Shown in pieces: positions 13,192 through 24,715 of a stretch of DNA of 64,000 bases. The notes under the pieces were generated by a model. The model saw nothing but the letters and a program-made list of their open reading frames with translations. It did no database searches and was not told the origin of the DNA. A program made the position numbers and the translations under genes. The DNA is from Cinnamomum chago (Eukaryota; Streptophyta; Magnoliopsida; Laurales; Lauraceae). Position 1 is the stretch's first letter. Each line of letters starts with the position of its first letter. The DNA lies in NCBI GenBank assembly GCA_038049695.1, contig CP142457.1, forward strand, positions 61,686,501 to 61,750,500, in the 5' to 3' direction.

Positions 13192-13397
13192 TATTGAAAA
13201 GTATTTTCACTGCTTCTACTAACGCTTTGAGGTTCTGGTAGGAATGACTAGCTAAAGAAATTTAATATGGTATCAGAGCCAATCGGTTGTGAGTTCGAAT
13301 CCCGAGAGGAATGACTTGGTGCAAAAAAAAAAAAAAAAATGCGTGTCGCCAAAAGTGCGCCGGCCGGGTTCCACCTGAGGGGGAGTATTAAGAAGTG
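13192..13397 (+). mobile_element. TRIM/SMART-like small LTR element, copy B
   Basis: A 76-bp LTR-like segment (13192-13267) is followed by the primer site TGGTATCAGAGCC (13268-13280), an A-rich spacer, a polypurine tract GAGGGGGAG (13377-13385) and the start of a second LTR-like segment. Related copies lie at 12421-12640 and 3557-3700. It is non-coding. Confidence 0.6.
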
Positions 13398-14064
13398 ACG
13401 AATCTCACAATTACAAAAAAACTTAGATTTTCCTCCCCATATATCCCCTACCTAAAGATTGAAGTTGCCTTGTGTCGTTTCACACTTCAACAACTTCACA
13501 CCGTTATTTACAACAAGCTCAATCCAGCGCTTGACTCCTCAAATCTTCTTTGCAAGAAGAAGATGATCTTCGATCTACAAGGGATGCAAAAGAACGTGGC
13601 TCTCTAGCTTCTTTGCAAGAAGAAGATGATCTTCGATCTACAAGGGATGCAAAAGAACGTGGCTCTCTAGCGTACTTAACAGCACAACTCATTCATAAAT
13701 CTCTAGAGAAGATTTCTCTCAATTAAATTTTTAACTCAGAATTTTGAGAGGTGATGTCTACCTTTAGAATAGCCCTTAGGTTGTACTTAAGGTTGTCTAA
13801 CTAGATTAGGATTAAAACAAGCAGTTTAGGCACAATTACAAATAAGTTCCTAATTTAACTTGGACTCTGCCGTCTTATCCGCTCGAGCAAACCCCATTAT
13901 GAAAGTTTCGAAAATTCAGCACGTCGATTTCAACTAGCTTTCTTCTTCTGTGTCATTCTCGTCTTCTATCATTAGAGTCATTTTCTAAATAAAGAATACA
14001 ACTCAATGGACCCTAGAGTTTTGTCCAACCCATGAATTAGCCAATAAACAAAAACCTAACATAT
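13398..14064 (-). mobile_element. diverged LTR related to the solo LTR at 21269-22238
   Basis: On the minus strand TGTTAGGTTTTTG, TTGGCTAATTCATGGGTTGG, ACAAAAC and ATTGAGTTGTATTC match the first 100 bases of the LTR at 21269. A GCTCGAGCGG motif and a CTCTAGAGATT leader-like stretch occur in the same order. No target duplication was found. It contains the 63-64-bp tandem duplication at 13545-13671. Confidence 0.5.
13545..13671 (+). repeat. recent 63-64-bp tandem duplication
   Basis: Two adjacent copies (13545-13608, 13609-13671) starting TTCTTTGCAAGAAG and ending GTGGCTCTCTAGC differ by one base in an A run. Confidence 0.9.
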
Positions 14065-16950
14065 ATCATTAGTTGTTCTGCTTACATCAATTTAAATCAT
14101 AACACATGGTAAATATTTCTCTGTTGAATGTCATTTCAAGGCCTATGTTGGTATCTTCAGCATGAAAAGTGCCATCCCACATAAGCAATTGTGAAAGAAA
14201 TTTGTCCAACTAAATTTCGAGTCGATCTTTTAAAACTTAAAAATAGTCATCCTACTAAATGAGGGGGCCCATGGGCTTCCCAAGGCTTGCCTTAAACCTG
14301 CCCATTTAGTTAGTGGAAGTAATTTTAATATCCTAATACAGCCCACCCAGCCCATTTGCACAATATATACCTAGGACCAGCCCATTTAGCAACGAGGCTA
14401 GAAAATCAGGCCTGGATACAGCCCATGGGCCCAGAAATTGATCCTAAGTCCAGCCAATGTAGACCAGGCTCGGGTCAACCTTCGGCTGTCTCAACACATG
14501 AGCACCCTTAATTTGCACCATGTGTTGGGCCCATGGCCTGAACAAGCACAAAAACTTGGCCTGATTGTTAAGAAGATCGGCCATGGTCCTTTATGTGCTT
14601 AAAGGTATGGACTAAGCTGACTTATTTAGCCAAAATAAGGATATATTTTTGCTTATGAGTGGGCCTGTTCATGACTTTCAGGCTTGTGGGCTGGATCAAG
14701 GTCTAAAACTTAGGCCTGATGGTTAAAAAGCAGAGCTTGGACAAGCTTCGGCCTGGGTTGACCTGGCACATGACAACCTCTTCTATGAATTATAATTTGA
14801 GATTGGGTTTGGTTTCATGGATTTCATACCCGAGGACCCCACAACTATTTATTGCACATGTGTATATGTATATTAAATGTAATAAATATATTATATTAAG
14901 ATGTAAGGGTTTTATATCATGAGTTTGAAAATAATGGGGCCCCGTCGACTCAACTCTAGGCCATTTTATTCTTTTTTTATAAGTAACGGTAAATTAAATC
15001 AAGGAGATAACAACATTACGAGGATAGCCACCTTTAAGCAAAAACTTGCTTAGCTACTTTGAAAATTTAGAACAATTTGCTTCCCTACTTCAGACTTCTC
15101 TAGCTACACAAACACACCATAAATGCATTGAACTGATAATTAATTCTCAATGAAATCTAATGTATTATATAATGCAAATGAGACATTTATTGGTCTTATC
15201 CGGTCAAAGATATTCTAAGAAGTCTTGTACGGGAGAACTATGAATTCTCCAAATGTTGTTTTCTAAGTGGTTTCTATCTTTCTCAAGTAAAGTCCAGCAT
15301 TATAGAAGTTGAAATTCTTCAAACTTTAAGGGTATGATTATGTGAACGGATTTTTCACGGAAACAGAGTGAACTAAATAGAATTTTAAGAATCACCCTAT
15401 TCCCATAATATCACCGTAACATTCAATTGAGAAAAGATACCAATTTATACAATGAGGAGCAACCCTGATCGATAATTATTCAAAATGCAAATTACCTAAA
15501 ATCTCTAACAACCAAATTAATCCTTATCTTAGATACTAATCTCTAACAAACTAGCACCTTTGTTTGGTGTCCTGTCAATTCATCCCGTCCAAAATTTCAA
15601 GCAACTTGTCACAATGATATTTTCTCCTCGACCAAGATCCAAGTTTCTCACCTCCCCCGAGTGCCACAGTTTCCTCTTCCGCTGACACCTGTAGGAACTA
15701 AAAGGCCCAAATTTAATTTTCAGGAGATTGTTTTGTTCAAACTCAAAGTTCCAAAACATGTTTTGACATCAACGTCAAGAAATTTCAACACTTGCATTTG
15801 TCATGTGAGCTTAACTCCAAATGAACAGGCCCTAAACCAAATTTGGATTTTACAGATGGCCCTCAGCTGATGAAATTATCTCTCCTTATTGGTGACCCAA
15901 ACTTCCCCAAAAAAACATAATCTGTAATCTGTATTCCTTGACAATGAAATTAACCTCTCATTTTCGTCGGTCAAATTTGGGCAAATGAAAGATGGGGAAC
16001 AATTAAATGAGGACAAGGGAATACTACTGTAGTAAGGAAAAGGAAACGAAAAGGATGCTGTGAATTTTCAAACACGTTGGGGAGGACCGAGAAGAAACGT
16101 TTCCTTAGACTTTTTTGTCGAAACCAGTTATCAACTGTACGAATCCGCCCTCGGGTCCGCCTTCCGAGAATGCGGTGCATGTGTTCCGGAAATGCAATTC
16201 CTCGGTGGTTTCCGTTCGCCTTCTGCATGCTCGAGAGATCGCCGATTTGCACGACTACAGCATTATATGGAAACAAAGCCATAATGAGACAGACGACACT
16301 TTTGTATAAATATTTGTTAATTAGATTGTAAACTATATAAGAATTGCTATTAAGCCCACCCGTCCTACCTAAAAAATTTGACAAATCCAAAAATTTTATG
16401 TTGGTTTTAGAAGAGGAGCCGAAATATTTGTATGAGTTTTGGAGGCGGACTCAAATCCTGAGGGGTATGATTGCCTTCATAACCCTATATGTTACTATGC
16501 CCCTCCCAACGAGCTTACTGCAAGTGCACAGTCCAACTTTACGGGGACCACTTAAGCTTTTGGTTGACTAGTCCACCGCATTTGATAAACTTATCATCAA
16601 ATGATATGTCATCAAATGATTTGACATCATATCTAGTTTTACACGAGTTTCAAAAACATCTATGGTCAAGATATTAATAGAAGTTAGCGGTGTTAAATTA
16701 AGAGCTATGATAATCTGATGGGGGTGGGATATTTTTTATTTCACTTTCCATCATGCACAAGGAGACCTCTCTATCTACCTCATTCTATTCATAAAAATAT
16801 ATCTAAATGAGTCACACAAGCTGTATAGGCATCTAAACAATATACAGCATGCTCAGATGTGAACATTTACATGTCCCTCTCCTCCTGCTACCCTCCTACT
16901 ACGCCTTCTCATAGTCGATGTGGACGATCAGCCCCTAACCGTACTAAAGA
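14065..16950. other. intergenic upstream of CYP707A
   Basis: About 14250-14760 repeats GGGCCCA/GGCCTG/AGCCCAT words and looks like a decayed repeat. The 15971-16390 stretch is open on both strands at once without a recognisable domain. No gene supported. Confidence 0.5.
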
Positions 16951-16955
16951 CACGT

Positions 16956-16992
<37 letters not shown>

Positions 16993-16995
16993 GTG
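16951..16995 (+). promoter_or_regulatory. G-box/ABRE-like ACGT motifs flanking a CT microsatellite
   Basis: CACGTG (16951-16956) and ACGTG (16991-16995) bracket an uninterrupted CT run about 75-115 bases upstream of the TATA box of CYP707A. ACGT-core elements are bound by bZIP factors of the ABF/AREB class, and CYP707A genes are known to be ABA-induced, so these are reasonable feedback sites. Occupancy is not shown by sequence. The CT run could also act as a pyrimidine-patch core promoter element. Confidence 0.5.
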
Positions 16996-17065
16996 AGCTG
17001 GAGAGAGGGATTCCTTGGGTGGGATTCGAGCTGTATTCCTAATCACTCTCCTACTTAATTTTCCT

Positions 17066-17072
17066 TATAAAT
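17066..17072 (+). promoter_or_regulatory. TATA box of the CYP707A gene
   Basis: TATAAAT lies about 100 bases before the start codon, in a context that would place transcription start near 17095-17100. The match and position are seen; function is inferred. Confidence 0.6.
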
Positions 17073-17167
17073 ACCCCATCTTCCTCTTCACTACAACCAT
17101 CCAAGCTGCTTCTTCTTTATTTCATTTCATTCAAATTCACATATCTTCTTCCAAAAACGCTTGTGCA

Positions 17168-19690
17168 ATGAATAGCACCATGTTTTCTATTCTTCTCTTC
17201 TTGCCCATCATTGTCTTTCTCTTCTTTTTCCTTCTCCGGAAATCCAATACAGGAGGAAAGAAATGGACTTTACCTCCCGGTTCCTTAGGCTGGCCTTACA
17301 TAGGAGAAACCTTCCAACTCTACTCTCAGAACCCAAATGTTTTCTTTGCTTCCAAACAGAAAAGGTATCTCTCTCTCAGTTGTACTATACAACATTGCAC
17401 AGTAAATTAAAGAGAAGAATGTGATGGGCCTTTTTTTTTTCTTCTTCCTTAATATGCCTTAAAACTAAAACAGAAGAAATGGGCCCCTTCCATTTTGCTA
17501 CAGTTCAAGTGCCATTCCTATCCTTTCTTTGTTTAATTGCCTTTTTTTTTCAGATATGGCCACATATTCAAGACCCACATATTGGGGTGTCCTTGTGTGA
17601 TGATCTCGAGCCCTGAGGCAGTGAAATTCGTTATGGTCACTAGAGCTCATCTGTTCAAACCCACCTTTCCGGCGAGCAAAGAGCGAATGCTGGGTCGACA
17701 GGCTCTCTTCTTTCAGCAAGGAGAGTACCACTCCAAATTGAGGAAGCTTGTCATGAGGGCAGTCATGCCGGAGACACTCAGGGGCCTAGTTTCAGATGTT
17801 GAAACGATCGTAGTAAATTCTCTTGCGTCGTGGGAAGGACGTGAAATCAACACTTTTCAAGAGATGAAGACGGTAAGCTTATTTCCATATGATTACTAAG
17901 CTTACCTCTTTCCTTCTTTGTTTTTCTTCAACAGAGCACCATAACCGACTCTGTTTCTCTTTAGAAAAAAAACAAATCAATAGCTTCGTGATGAATTACT
18001 ACTACAAAGGCATGAGGGTTCCTTATGAGTAACTAGTAACAACCTCAGCTGAGGTTGAACTTCAATTATAATCCATGATAACTTGTGTTTGCACGAGTAA
18101 TTTAGCTCCCTCAGAGTGCCCCTGCCTTTCATTGATGTACCCAAGTTTTGGGGAATTCAGTTTGCTTCTCAAAGCTTAGGAAGCAAATCAACAAATTTTA
18201 TTTTTTTTTAAAAGATGATTTTTAAGTTAGTTTCATTGGAAATGATTAGTGGGACTTACATGGTTTTACAAATCTCTGTCTTCTCACTTGCCCTTTTTCC
18301 ATCATCTTCTGCCTTACAGTATGCATTCAATGTGGCTCTGCTTTCCATATTTGGAAAAGATGAGGTTCTCTACAGAGAAGAGCTCAAAAGCTGCTACTAC
18401 ATCCTAGAGAAGGGTTATAATTCGATGCCCATCAACCTTCCAGGGACCCTCTTCCACAAGGCGATGAAGGCGAGGAAGCAGCTGGCTCGCATCGTGGGTC
18501 AGATCATATCTTCTAGGAGGCAGATGAAGGAAGAGAGAAATGACCTGCTTGGGTCGTTCATGGGACAGAAAGAAGCCCTCACTGATGAGCAGATCATCGA
18601 CAACATGATCGGTGTCATCTTTGCCGCAAGGGATACCACTGCCAGCGTCCTTACATGGATTGTCAAGTACCTCGGAGAGAATCCAAGCATCCTACAAGCT
18701 GTCGCTGTAATCATCTTAATCCTCTAAACACCTCAACATTTCATGATAACTAGGCTGTCTTATTATTCCTCTCCTGGTTAAAAGAAACGAATTCCAGTCT
18801 GAATTTTGTTGTTTTTACTGTATAATTACAGGGGGAACAAGAGGAAATCATGAAGAGAAGGAAGGGTGATGGAGAGAGGTCACTGACATGGGCAGACACC
18901 AAGAACATGCCCATAACCTCAAGGGTGATTCAAGAGACAATGAGGGTTGCTTCAGTCCTATCTTTCACTTTCAGAGAAGCAGTGGAAGATGTGGAGTATG
19001 AAGGTTGGTATTCCAATTCCAAATCAATTTGAAAGGATTTTGGGAAATTGCAATGAAACTAGCAGCAGCAGTGCTGTACTCCTTTTCTATTCAGTTAAAA
19101 TCTCATTTTTCTTTGACCTTTTCAGGTTATCTAATACCAAAAGGGTGGAAGGTTTTGCCCCTGTTCAGGAATATTCACCACAGCCCAGAAAACTTTACTG
19201 ACCCAGAGAAATTTGATCCCTCCAGATTTGAGGTACTGTTCATTGAACTTGCTAAAAGAAGAAGAAAAAAAAAAACAGAGGAACCCAAAGATGGAATATT
19301 GGAATAGCTGTTATTGGCTGGGCCTACTCCATTATTTTGGTGATTGAATTGTTTTGATTTGTTGGTCTTACAGGCTGCACCAAAGCCCAACACTTTCTTG
19401 CCATTTGGCAATGGCATCCACTCCTGCCCTGGAAATGAATTAGCAAAGCTGGAGAAGTTGGTCCTCCTCCATCACCTTACCACAAAGTACAGGTAATCAC
19501 TGTTAAACATCTGTCAGTCCATTCTTTTTTTCTTTTTGTCTTTATGTGACATGGATGATGAGTGACTGACTCATTTGGTTTGTTTTTAAATTACAGGTGG
19601 TCTGTGATGGGCCCACAGAGTGAAATACAGTATGCCCCATTTGCACTTCCCCAGAATGGGCTCCCCATCAAATTCTCTCTCAAGACATGA
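17168..19690 (+). CDS. CYP707A: abscisic acid 8'-hydroxylase, cytochrome P450 CYP707A family
   Basis: This enzyme starts ABA catabolism: it hydroxylates ABA at C-8', giving phaseic acid, at the ER membrane. Seven coding exons (17168-17364, 17554-17872, 18320-18706, 18832-19003, 19126-19232, 19374-19492, 19597-19690) join with GT-AG introns and kept phase into 1395 nt, 464 residues, near the family length. An N-terminal hydrophobic anchor (about residues 5-23) precedes the proline-rich hinge [14 protein letters not shown]. The I-helix oxygen-binding motif AARDTT lies at about 274-279, the K-helix ETMR at 336-339, FDPSRFE near 388-394 and the haem loop [13 protein letters not shown] at 402-414, with Cys412 as haem ligand. 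Long stretches match what I remember of CYP707A ([33 protein letters not shown]). The start is the first ATG after a TATA box. It looks intact; the CYP707A1-A4 subclass is not resolved. Confidence 0.95.
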
Positions 19691-21199
19691 AAATCTGATC
19701 CCAATTCCGCTGGTTTCGAATGGATAGAGAGGATTATAGAGAAACCTCTTGGAAATATCTGGTCCATGACACTCCATACAAAGGGAGCATCTTGAAATTA
19801 ATCTCAGATTCTGACAAGAGACTTGGGATGGTTAATAAGGCTTTTCCACCACAGAAGAAAGGTGGCGTAGAGACTCGAAGAGTCAACACAGGAGGATGAT
19901 CTTACAATTAAACTCAAATTCCCTATGTATTTCCTTTTTTTTTTTTTGGGAGGACGAAGGACTCCCAGAAAAAGAATTAAGGGTGAAAATGCATATTAAA
20001 AGAGCAGTAGTTAAGATTTATTGCTTATCCACCAACCCCAAAGGGGAAGGGGATATGAAATTTGTACAAGCCTTTTCATATTAAGAGTGACAGAGGATGT
20101 GTTGCTGCAAATGTATTCAAGTGAAGAACATTTCCAACTACTTTTGTCCAATTTTCTTTTATCTTCTTAGTTATGACTCACTCACACACTCTATATAAGT
20201 CCCTAACTACCGTAACTATGGTGGGGTTTTAATCCTAGTTGTTTTTGTGGAAAAGAAGGTGCCTCAACATTGAGCTAACAATGGGTTCACTCTAATTGAA
20301 CTTCTAAATGAGCTTAGTTCAGCTTGATCACAGATATGATGCTTCTTGCAAGGTGCAATGTCTCCCATTTCAACCGCACCTCAAATCTACACATCCTGCC
20401 TCCCTTTGGAGGACTTACATCTCCAGATGGACCTCTTTGGGATATACCTTCTGGACACAAACCCACTATTATATTCTCCACAACCACTACGAGATTGACC
20501 TTCCAAATACTGCAATAACAAAAATCAAATAGAAAATCTTATTTCCAATTAGTAAATACAAAAGGCAAGGAATGGCAACCGGTTGGATTTAGGAAAGGGT
20601 TAATCCTAACCTAGCCCACCCAGAATCACACCTGTCTTGCTCCATACCTGCCTCCTTCACAGGTTTAGAATACGTGATATTAAATCCTATCCATGACAGG
20701 CACGGATTAGGTGTGGGTGATGTTGCCTATAGACGGTGTAAGGGGAAGATTACCCTAGCCAACTGTGGATCTTGGTCTTTTGAGAAATGTACAAGGTCCA
20801 ATTTTAAAAAAATAATAAAGTGATAAATTAAGAGAAATTCATTCGAGATGGTCTAAACATGTTCAATGCAAGCCACATGTTCAATTTTTGCAAGAAGGGT
20901 TGTGAATCACTTTCACACCTTCGTAGGCGTGAAAATTCTAGAGCATAAGAAGACATCTCAACACAGGACTCACAAAGCGCCCCTTCAGTGCTGGGAATAC
21001 AAAATTCATATGAACCAAACTCAGTAATAGCCCAATAGGAGACATCAACTACGTACTAAATGCACCATTATCATCAAGTGGGTAAGAAGTGGAACAAAAT
21101 ACATTAATAATCCCAAGCACACCAATCTAGAAAGGACAATTTATTTCTCCAGACAGTTTACCATCTTGTAATAATTTCATAAGATGGAAAGTAGAAATC
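19691..21199. other. intergenic between CYP707A and the kinase pseudogene
   Basis: The first few hundred bases are probably CYP707A 3'UTR. No further gene seen. The two genes converge here. Confidence 0.5.
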
Positions 21200-21268
21200 A
21201 GAATGATCCATGTCAAGAGTAATTTCATTAAGAGGGGATGGGGAAATCAGATTAAACCATGGCAATTG

Positions 21269-22238
21269 TGTAAAGTTTTTAGTTGGCTAATTCATAGGTG
21301 TTTGGACAAAACAGGGTTTCTTAAAATCTTGTATTGAGTCTAGGAAAGGACTGTAAGAGTTCTAAACAGAAAGTGATCTAAAGAGCTCAGATTCTGCTGA
21401 TTTGAATTGGTCGCTCGAGCGATCATACATCCGCTCAAGCGGACCAAATAGAGTTTCATTCGCTCGACCCATCAATGTTATGGAATGAAGTTTTGAAGTT
21501 CGCACGACAATCGCTCGAGCGAACCTCTCACAGAGAGTTGTTCGCTCGACCGCATGTTATTGTTCGCTCGACCATCGATCCAGTGCGCTGTTCGTCTGTT
21601 TCCAGAGTGCAGGTCGCTCGAGCGAACCCTATGACCGCTCGAGCGAACCTGGAAATTCTAAATTAGGAAGAACTCCTCTTATTAATTTCAATGAAGGAAG
21701 TTACCTGTTTGAAGAAGCCTTGGTTGCATGGAATTTCTCCTATAAATAGGCTTTTCATCTCTCCTCTCTACACAACTCTGAATTAGAAGGAATCTATGAG
21801 TGTGAGAGTTTGAGAGATCCATTGTTCTGCCCCAAGGCTGCCATTACTGTTACTATGCTGATGATTCAAGTCTTGGTTTGATTCCACTACTTCTCTTGAA
21901 GACTCTGTTGTTCAAGCGCGATGAAGGTGTACGGCGAGCAGTCGGCAAGTTCTATATAGTCCTTAGGTTGAGTCAGCAACTGGGAAAGGATTGTGAGTTT
22001 TCTTATAACTTTCAATTCATAGTGCTTGGTTGTCTGTTGGTCTAGACGATAATGCCCGTGGTTTTTTTCCCGAGTAGGGTTTTCCATGTATAAATCCTGT
22101 ATCCTTCTCTCTCGTGTGGTTTGATTGCTTTAACCTGGATTAGGGTTAACTATTAGATTAATCACATTTTATAGATATTCGTCTGAGATCGTATTAGTGG
22201 GACCTCTGCCTGTGTTAAGGAAAGATTAAGTATTTTCA
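21269..22238 (+). mobile_element. solo LTR, probably Ty1/copia
   Basis: A 970-bp unit begins TG (21269) and ends CA (22238), flanked by perfect 5-bp duplications AATTG (21264-21268 and 22239-22243). Inside are a TATA-like CCTATAAATAGG near 21749-21760 and a leader-like tract in the second half. No internal retroelement genes are present, so it is a solo LTR left by recombination. It interrupts the last exon of the kinase pseudogene. A cluster of CGCTCGAGCG-type palindromic motifs lies at about 21410-21655. The superfamily is inferred from size and style. Age cannot be read from a single LTR. Confidence 0.8.
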
Positions 22239-23353
22239 AATTGGCTACGCCGTCATCATTCATTAGAGGTGGCCTTGCTGCTGCCTGAGAGCTCCTATTG
22301 TCATATGAGCCATCGTTTCAGCCACATCAGAAACTCGGTCTGAAGCTTTGTTTAAACCTGTAACAGCACCAAAATGCTACATTAGCATATCGATAGAGAT
22401 GGAGATGAAAAGGCCATTCAAGAAGGCAGAGTATATGCTCTCCAAACAAATATGCATGTAATAAAATCCCTAAAAAACCCTTGACCCAGAGCTACTTCAA
22501 AAAAGAAAAGTTACTGGAACTGGGCCAAAATAAGCAGCACAACATTAGGAGGCCCAACAATAAATGTTGAAATAGAATAGGGAAGCTGCGATATATAGGC
22601 CCAAGAATTAAGGTTGAGATAGAACACGCGATACATCCCCAAACCCTCTGTTTCATATGAATGCAGAAGTTTCTCTTAATCATGCACAATATACATACAT
22701 AAAAATAGTTCTATGAGGGCACCTGGAAGAGACATGAGAACTTTACTAGTATAGCACAGAAGGGTCATGTCGTAATGGCTGTATATAATTAGAAGAATGA
22801 CATAGGAGCACAATAAAATAGTCCTAGCTCACCTGTATAATTACTCTGCCTAAAGTACTAATCTTCACAGAACATAAGTTGCTTGCAGGTTTTGCCTTTA
22901 GATAAAGTTGCAGAATATCTTTTAGAACACGTCTGACCTAAAGCTCCTTCCACCCCAGCTAAGGATTTTAAGAATAATACAAGTGTCAAAATTAAAATGT
23001 GACAATTGAAATGCAATGGTTTTCAACCAAAGAAAGTAGATTTAAGACAAACCATGTGGAGTTCTAGGGGCTGCTGCTCTCAAGCAAAGTGATGGTGGAA
23101 CATAGGAGCAAGGCTGCTATATCCAAAAGTAATAAAAATGCACTCAAGATAGATTTTGGGAAAAGGAAAAAAAAAAAAAAAGGGAAGGATATGATGGACT
23201 ATCTCACTCATTTCATCTTGACTCTATAAAAAAAATTTGTCACCTGGAAGAATGAATGCTGAAGGGTCTCTGCTCCTGTAGGCCTCTTGCACGGATCCCA
23301 TGAACATAGAGACTGAAAATACATAAATGAATGCATGAGTAAGGAATTCTCAT

Positions 23354-23576
23354 TAACCCCAAGGGGTTGGCCGAGTGGTCAGCACCACTGTTCCTCTCTA
23401 TTCTAGAGTTAGAGGTTCTGGTATCGACTCCCGGTTCCCTCCTCTTAAGGAACCGAAGGTTGAGTCCACTTGTGCTACCACCTAGGGCTCACAGGGGTTT
23501 TATCCGGTTTCTCTCTGGGCCCGGAGGGAATAATCTAGTCCAAAGGATTGAGAACCCTCCGTTAGCAAAAAAAAAA
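23354..23576 (+). mobile_element. SINE with tRNA-Leu/Ser-like head and perfect 15-bp target duplication
   Basis: The head GGTTGGCCGAGTGGTC is a box A of tRNA-Leu/Ser style, and GGTATCGACTCC about 60 bases on serves as box B. A tRNA-unrelated body follows, ending in GAACCCTCCGTTAGC and a poly(A) of about ten. It is flanked by the direct repeat GTAAGGAATTCTCAT (23339-23353 and 23577-23591), the mark of LINE-driven insertion. It lies between kinase exons 23244-23312 and 23783-23848, so it is intronic to the dead gene. Confidence 0.9.
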
Positions 23577-24554
23577 GTAAGGAATTCTCATCAGCAACTT
23601 GTAATCAATCCCAAGGACATAATCCCATATCCCAGAAATGCTGAAATTCCATCCCATAAATTTGCAATGACAGCCCCTAAAAAAAAGGTATTCAATGGGC
23701 TGTTCACAGAATACTAATTTGGTAAATAACACAAAACATGGGCAAAAAACTATGTATGCAAGCTTCTCCAAGTTGTACTCACTGAGATGAGGCTAATTGC
23801 ATCTTTACTGGCTGATGGTATTAGAACTGAAAGATGGAGTATTGAAACCTGAATGGTCAATTTATCAACAAACGAATTGATCAAGTCTAAGGATTCTCAA
23901 CAGAATTTAGACCCATATGCTCGGAACTATACATACATAAATTTATGCAAATCTAACGTTTAGGGTCAAAAATCAAAGGAAGCCCAATAGAGAGCATGGT
24001 TTGGTTCCTATGAAATAAGAAAGTAAAACGGTAACAACGCAACAACAGATAAATTTGAGAAAAGAAATATCTGTGAGCAAGGTTCTGAAAATTGGAAGTG
24101 TCGTAAATCTTTCTAGGAATTAGGATTGAATTAAAGCATTGAATCATATTGTAAAGTATTTAATTTTTAGATGCAGAAATATTCAAAAACAAAAAACAAA
24201 AACAAGAAAAAAAGACTAAATACTATAATTCATCCATATCATCAATACAGTGGCAATCAAGTTTACAGGTTTTATATATGTTGCTATGGAATTCTGTAGT
24301 TAAGAAAACCACATATTTAACTGCTGAATCCCAGAAGCTATGCAATAATGAAACATTGTTTTGGAAATCACACTAGATGTTCAGAAATTTTAAGTGATAT
24401 CCAAGTGCCAAAAATCGATAACTAGTCATGAAATGAGAAGCTAGAAGAATCTAAGCCCATATTATGTAGTGTTTCATAATTAAGAATCATGACCTCAATA
24501 TTAAGCTGCCGAGCTAGCTAACAATAAACAACACCATATTCAAGTCACAACTGT

Positions 24555-24715
24555 GCCAATCCATTGGTAGCTCAGTGGTGGGGGCACCTCCCTCTCCACA
24601 GAAACGAGGGATCGATCACTGGCTGTACTTGTAGCACTAATGGTTAAGAGAATTAGGTTAAGGTGTGTGTGGGTGTGAAAATGTGAGTATTTACCAGAGG
24701 CCCCCAAAAAAGAAG
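24555..24715 (+). mobile_element. tRNA-derived SINE, short or diverged copy
   Basis: GGTAGCTCAGTGGTGG (box A) and GAGGGATCGATC (box B-like) lie at the right spacing, followed by a T/G-rich body and a short A-rich end. Near-identical flanks AAGTCACAACTGTG (from 24542) and AAGTCAAACCTGTG (from 24716) look like a diverged target duplication. Its A-rich end abuts the 3' border of kinase exon 24725-24834. Confidence 0.6.

Noticed and set aside
15971-16390. Gene of up to 139 codons
   Set aside because: Four frames on both strands are open over the same bases, with no recognisable domain and no promoter or homology cue.
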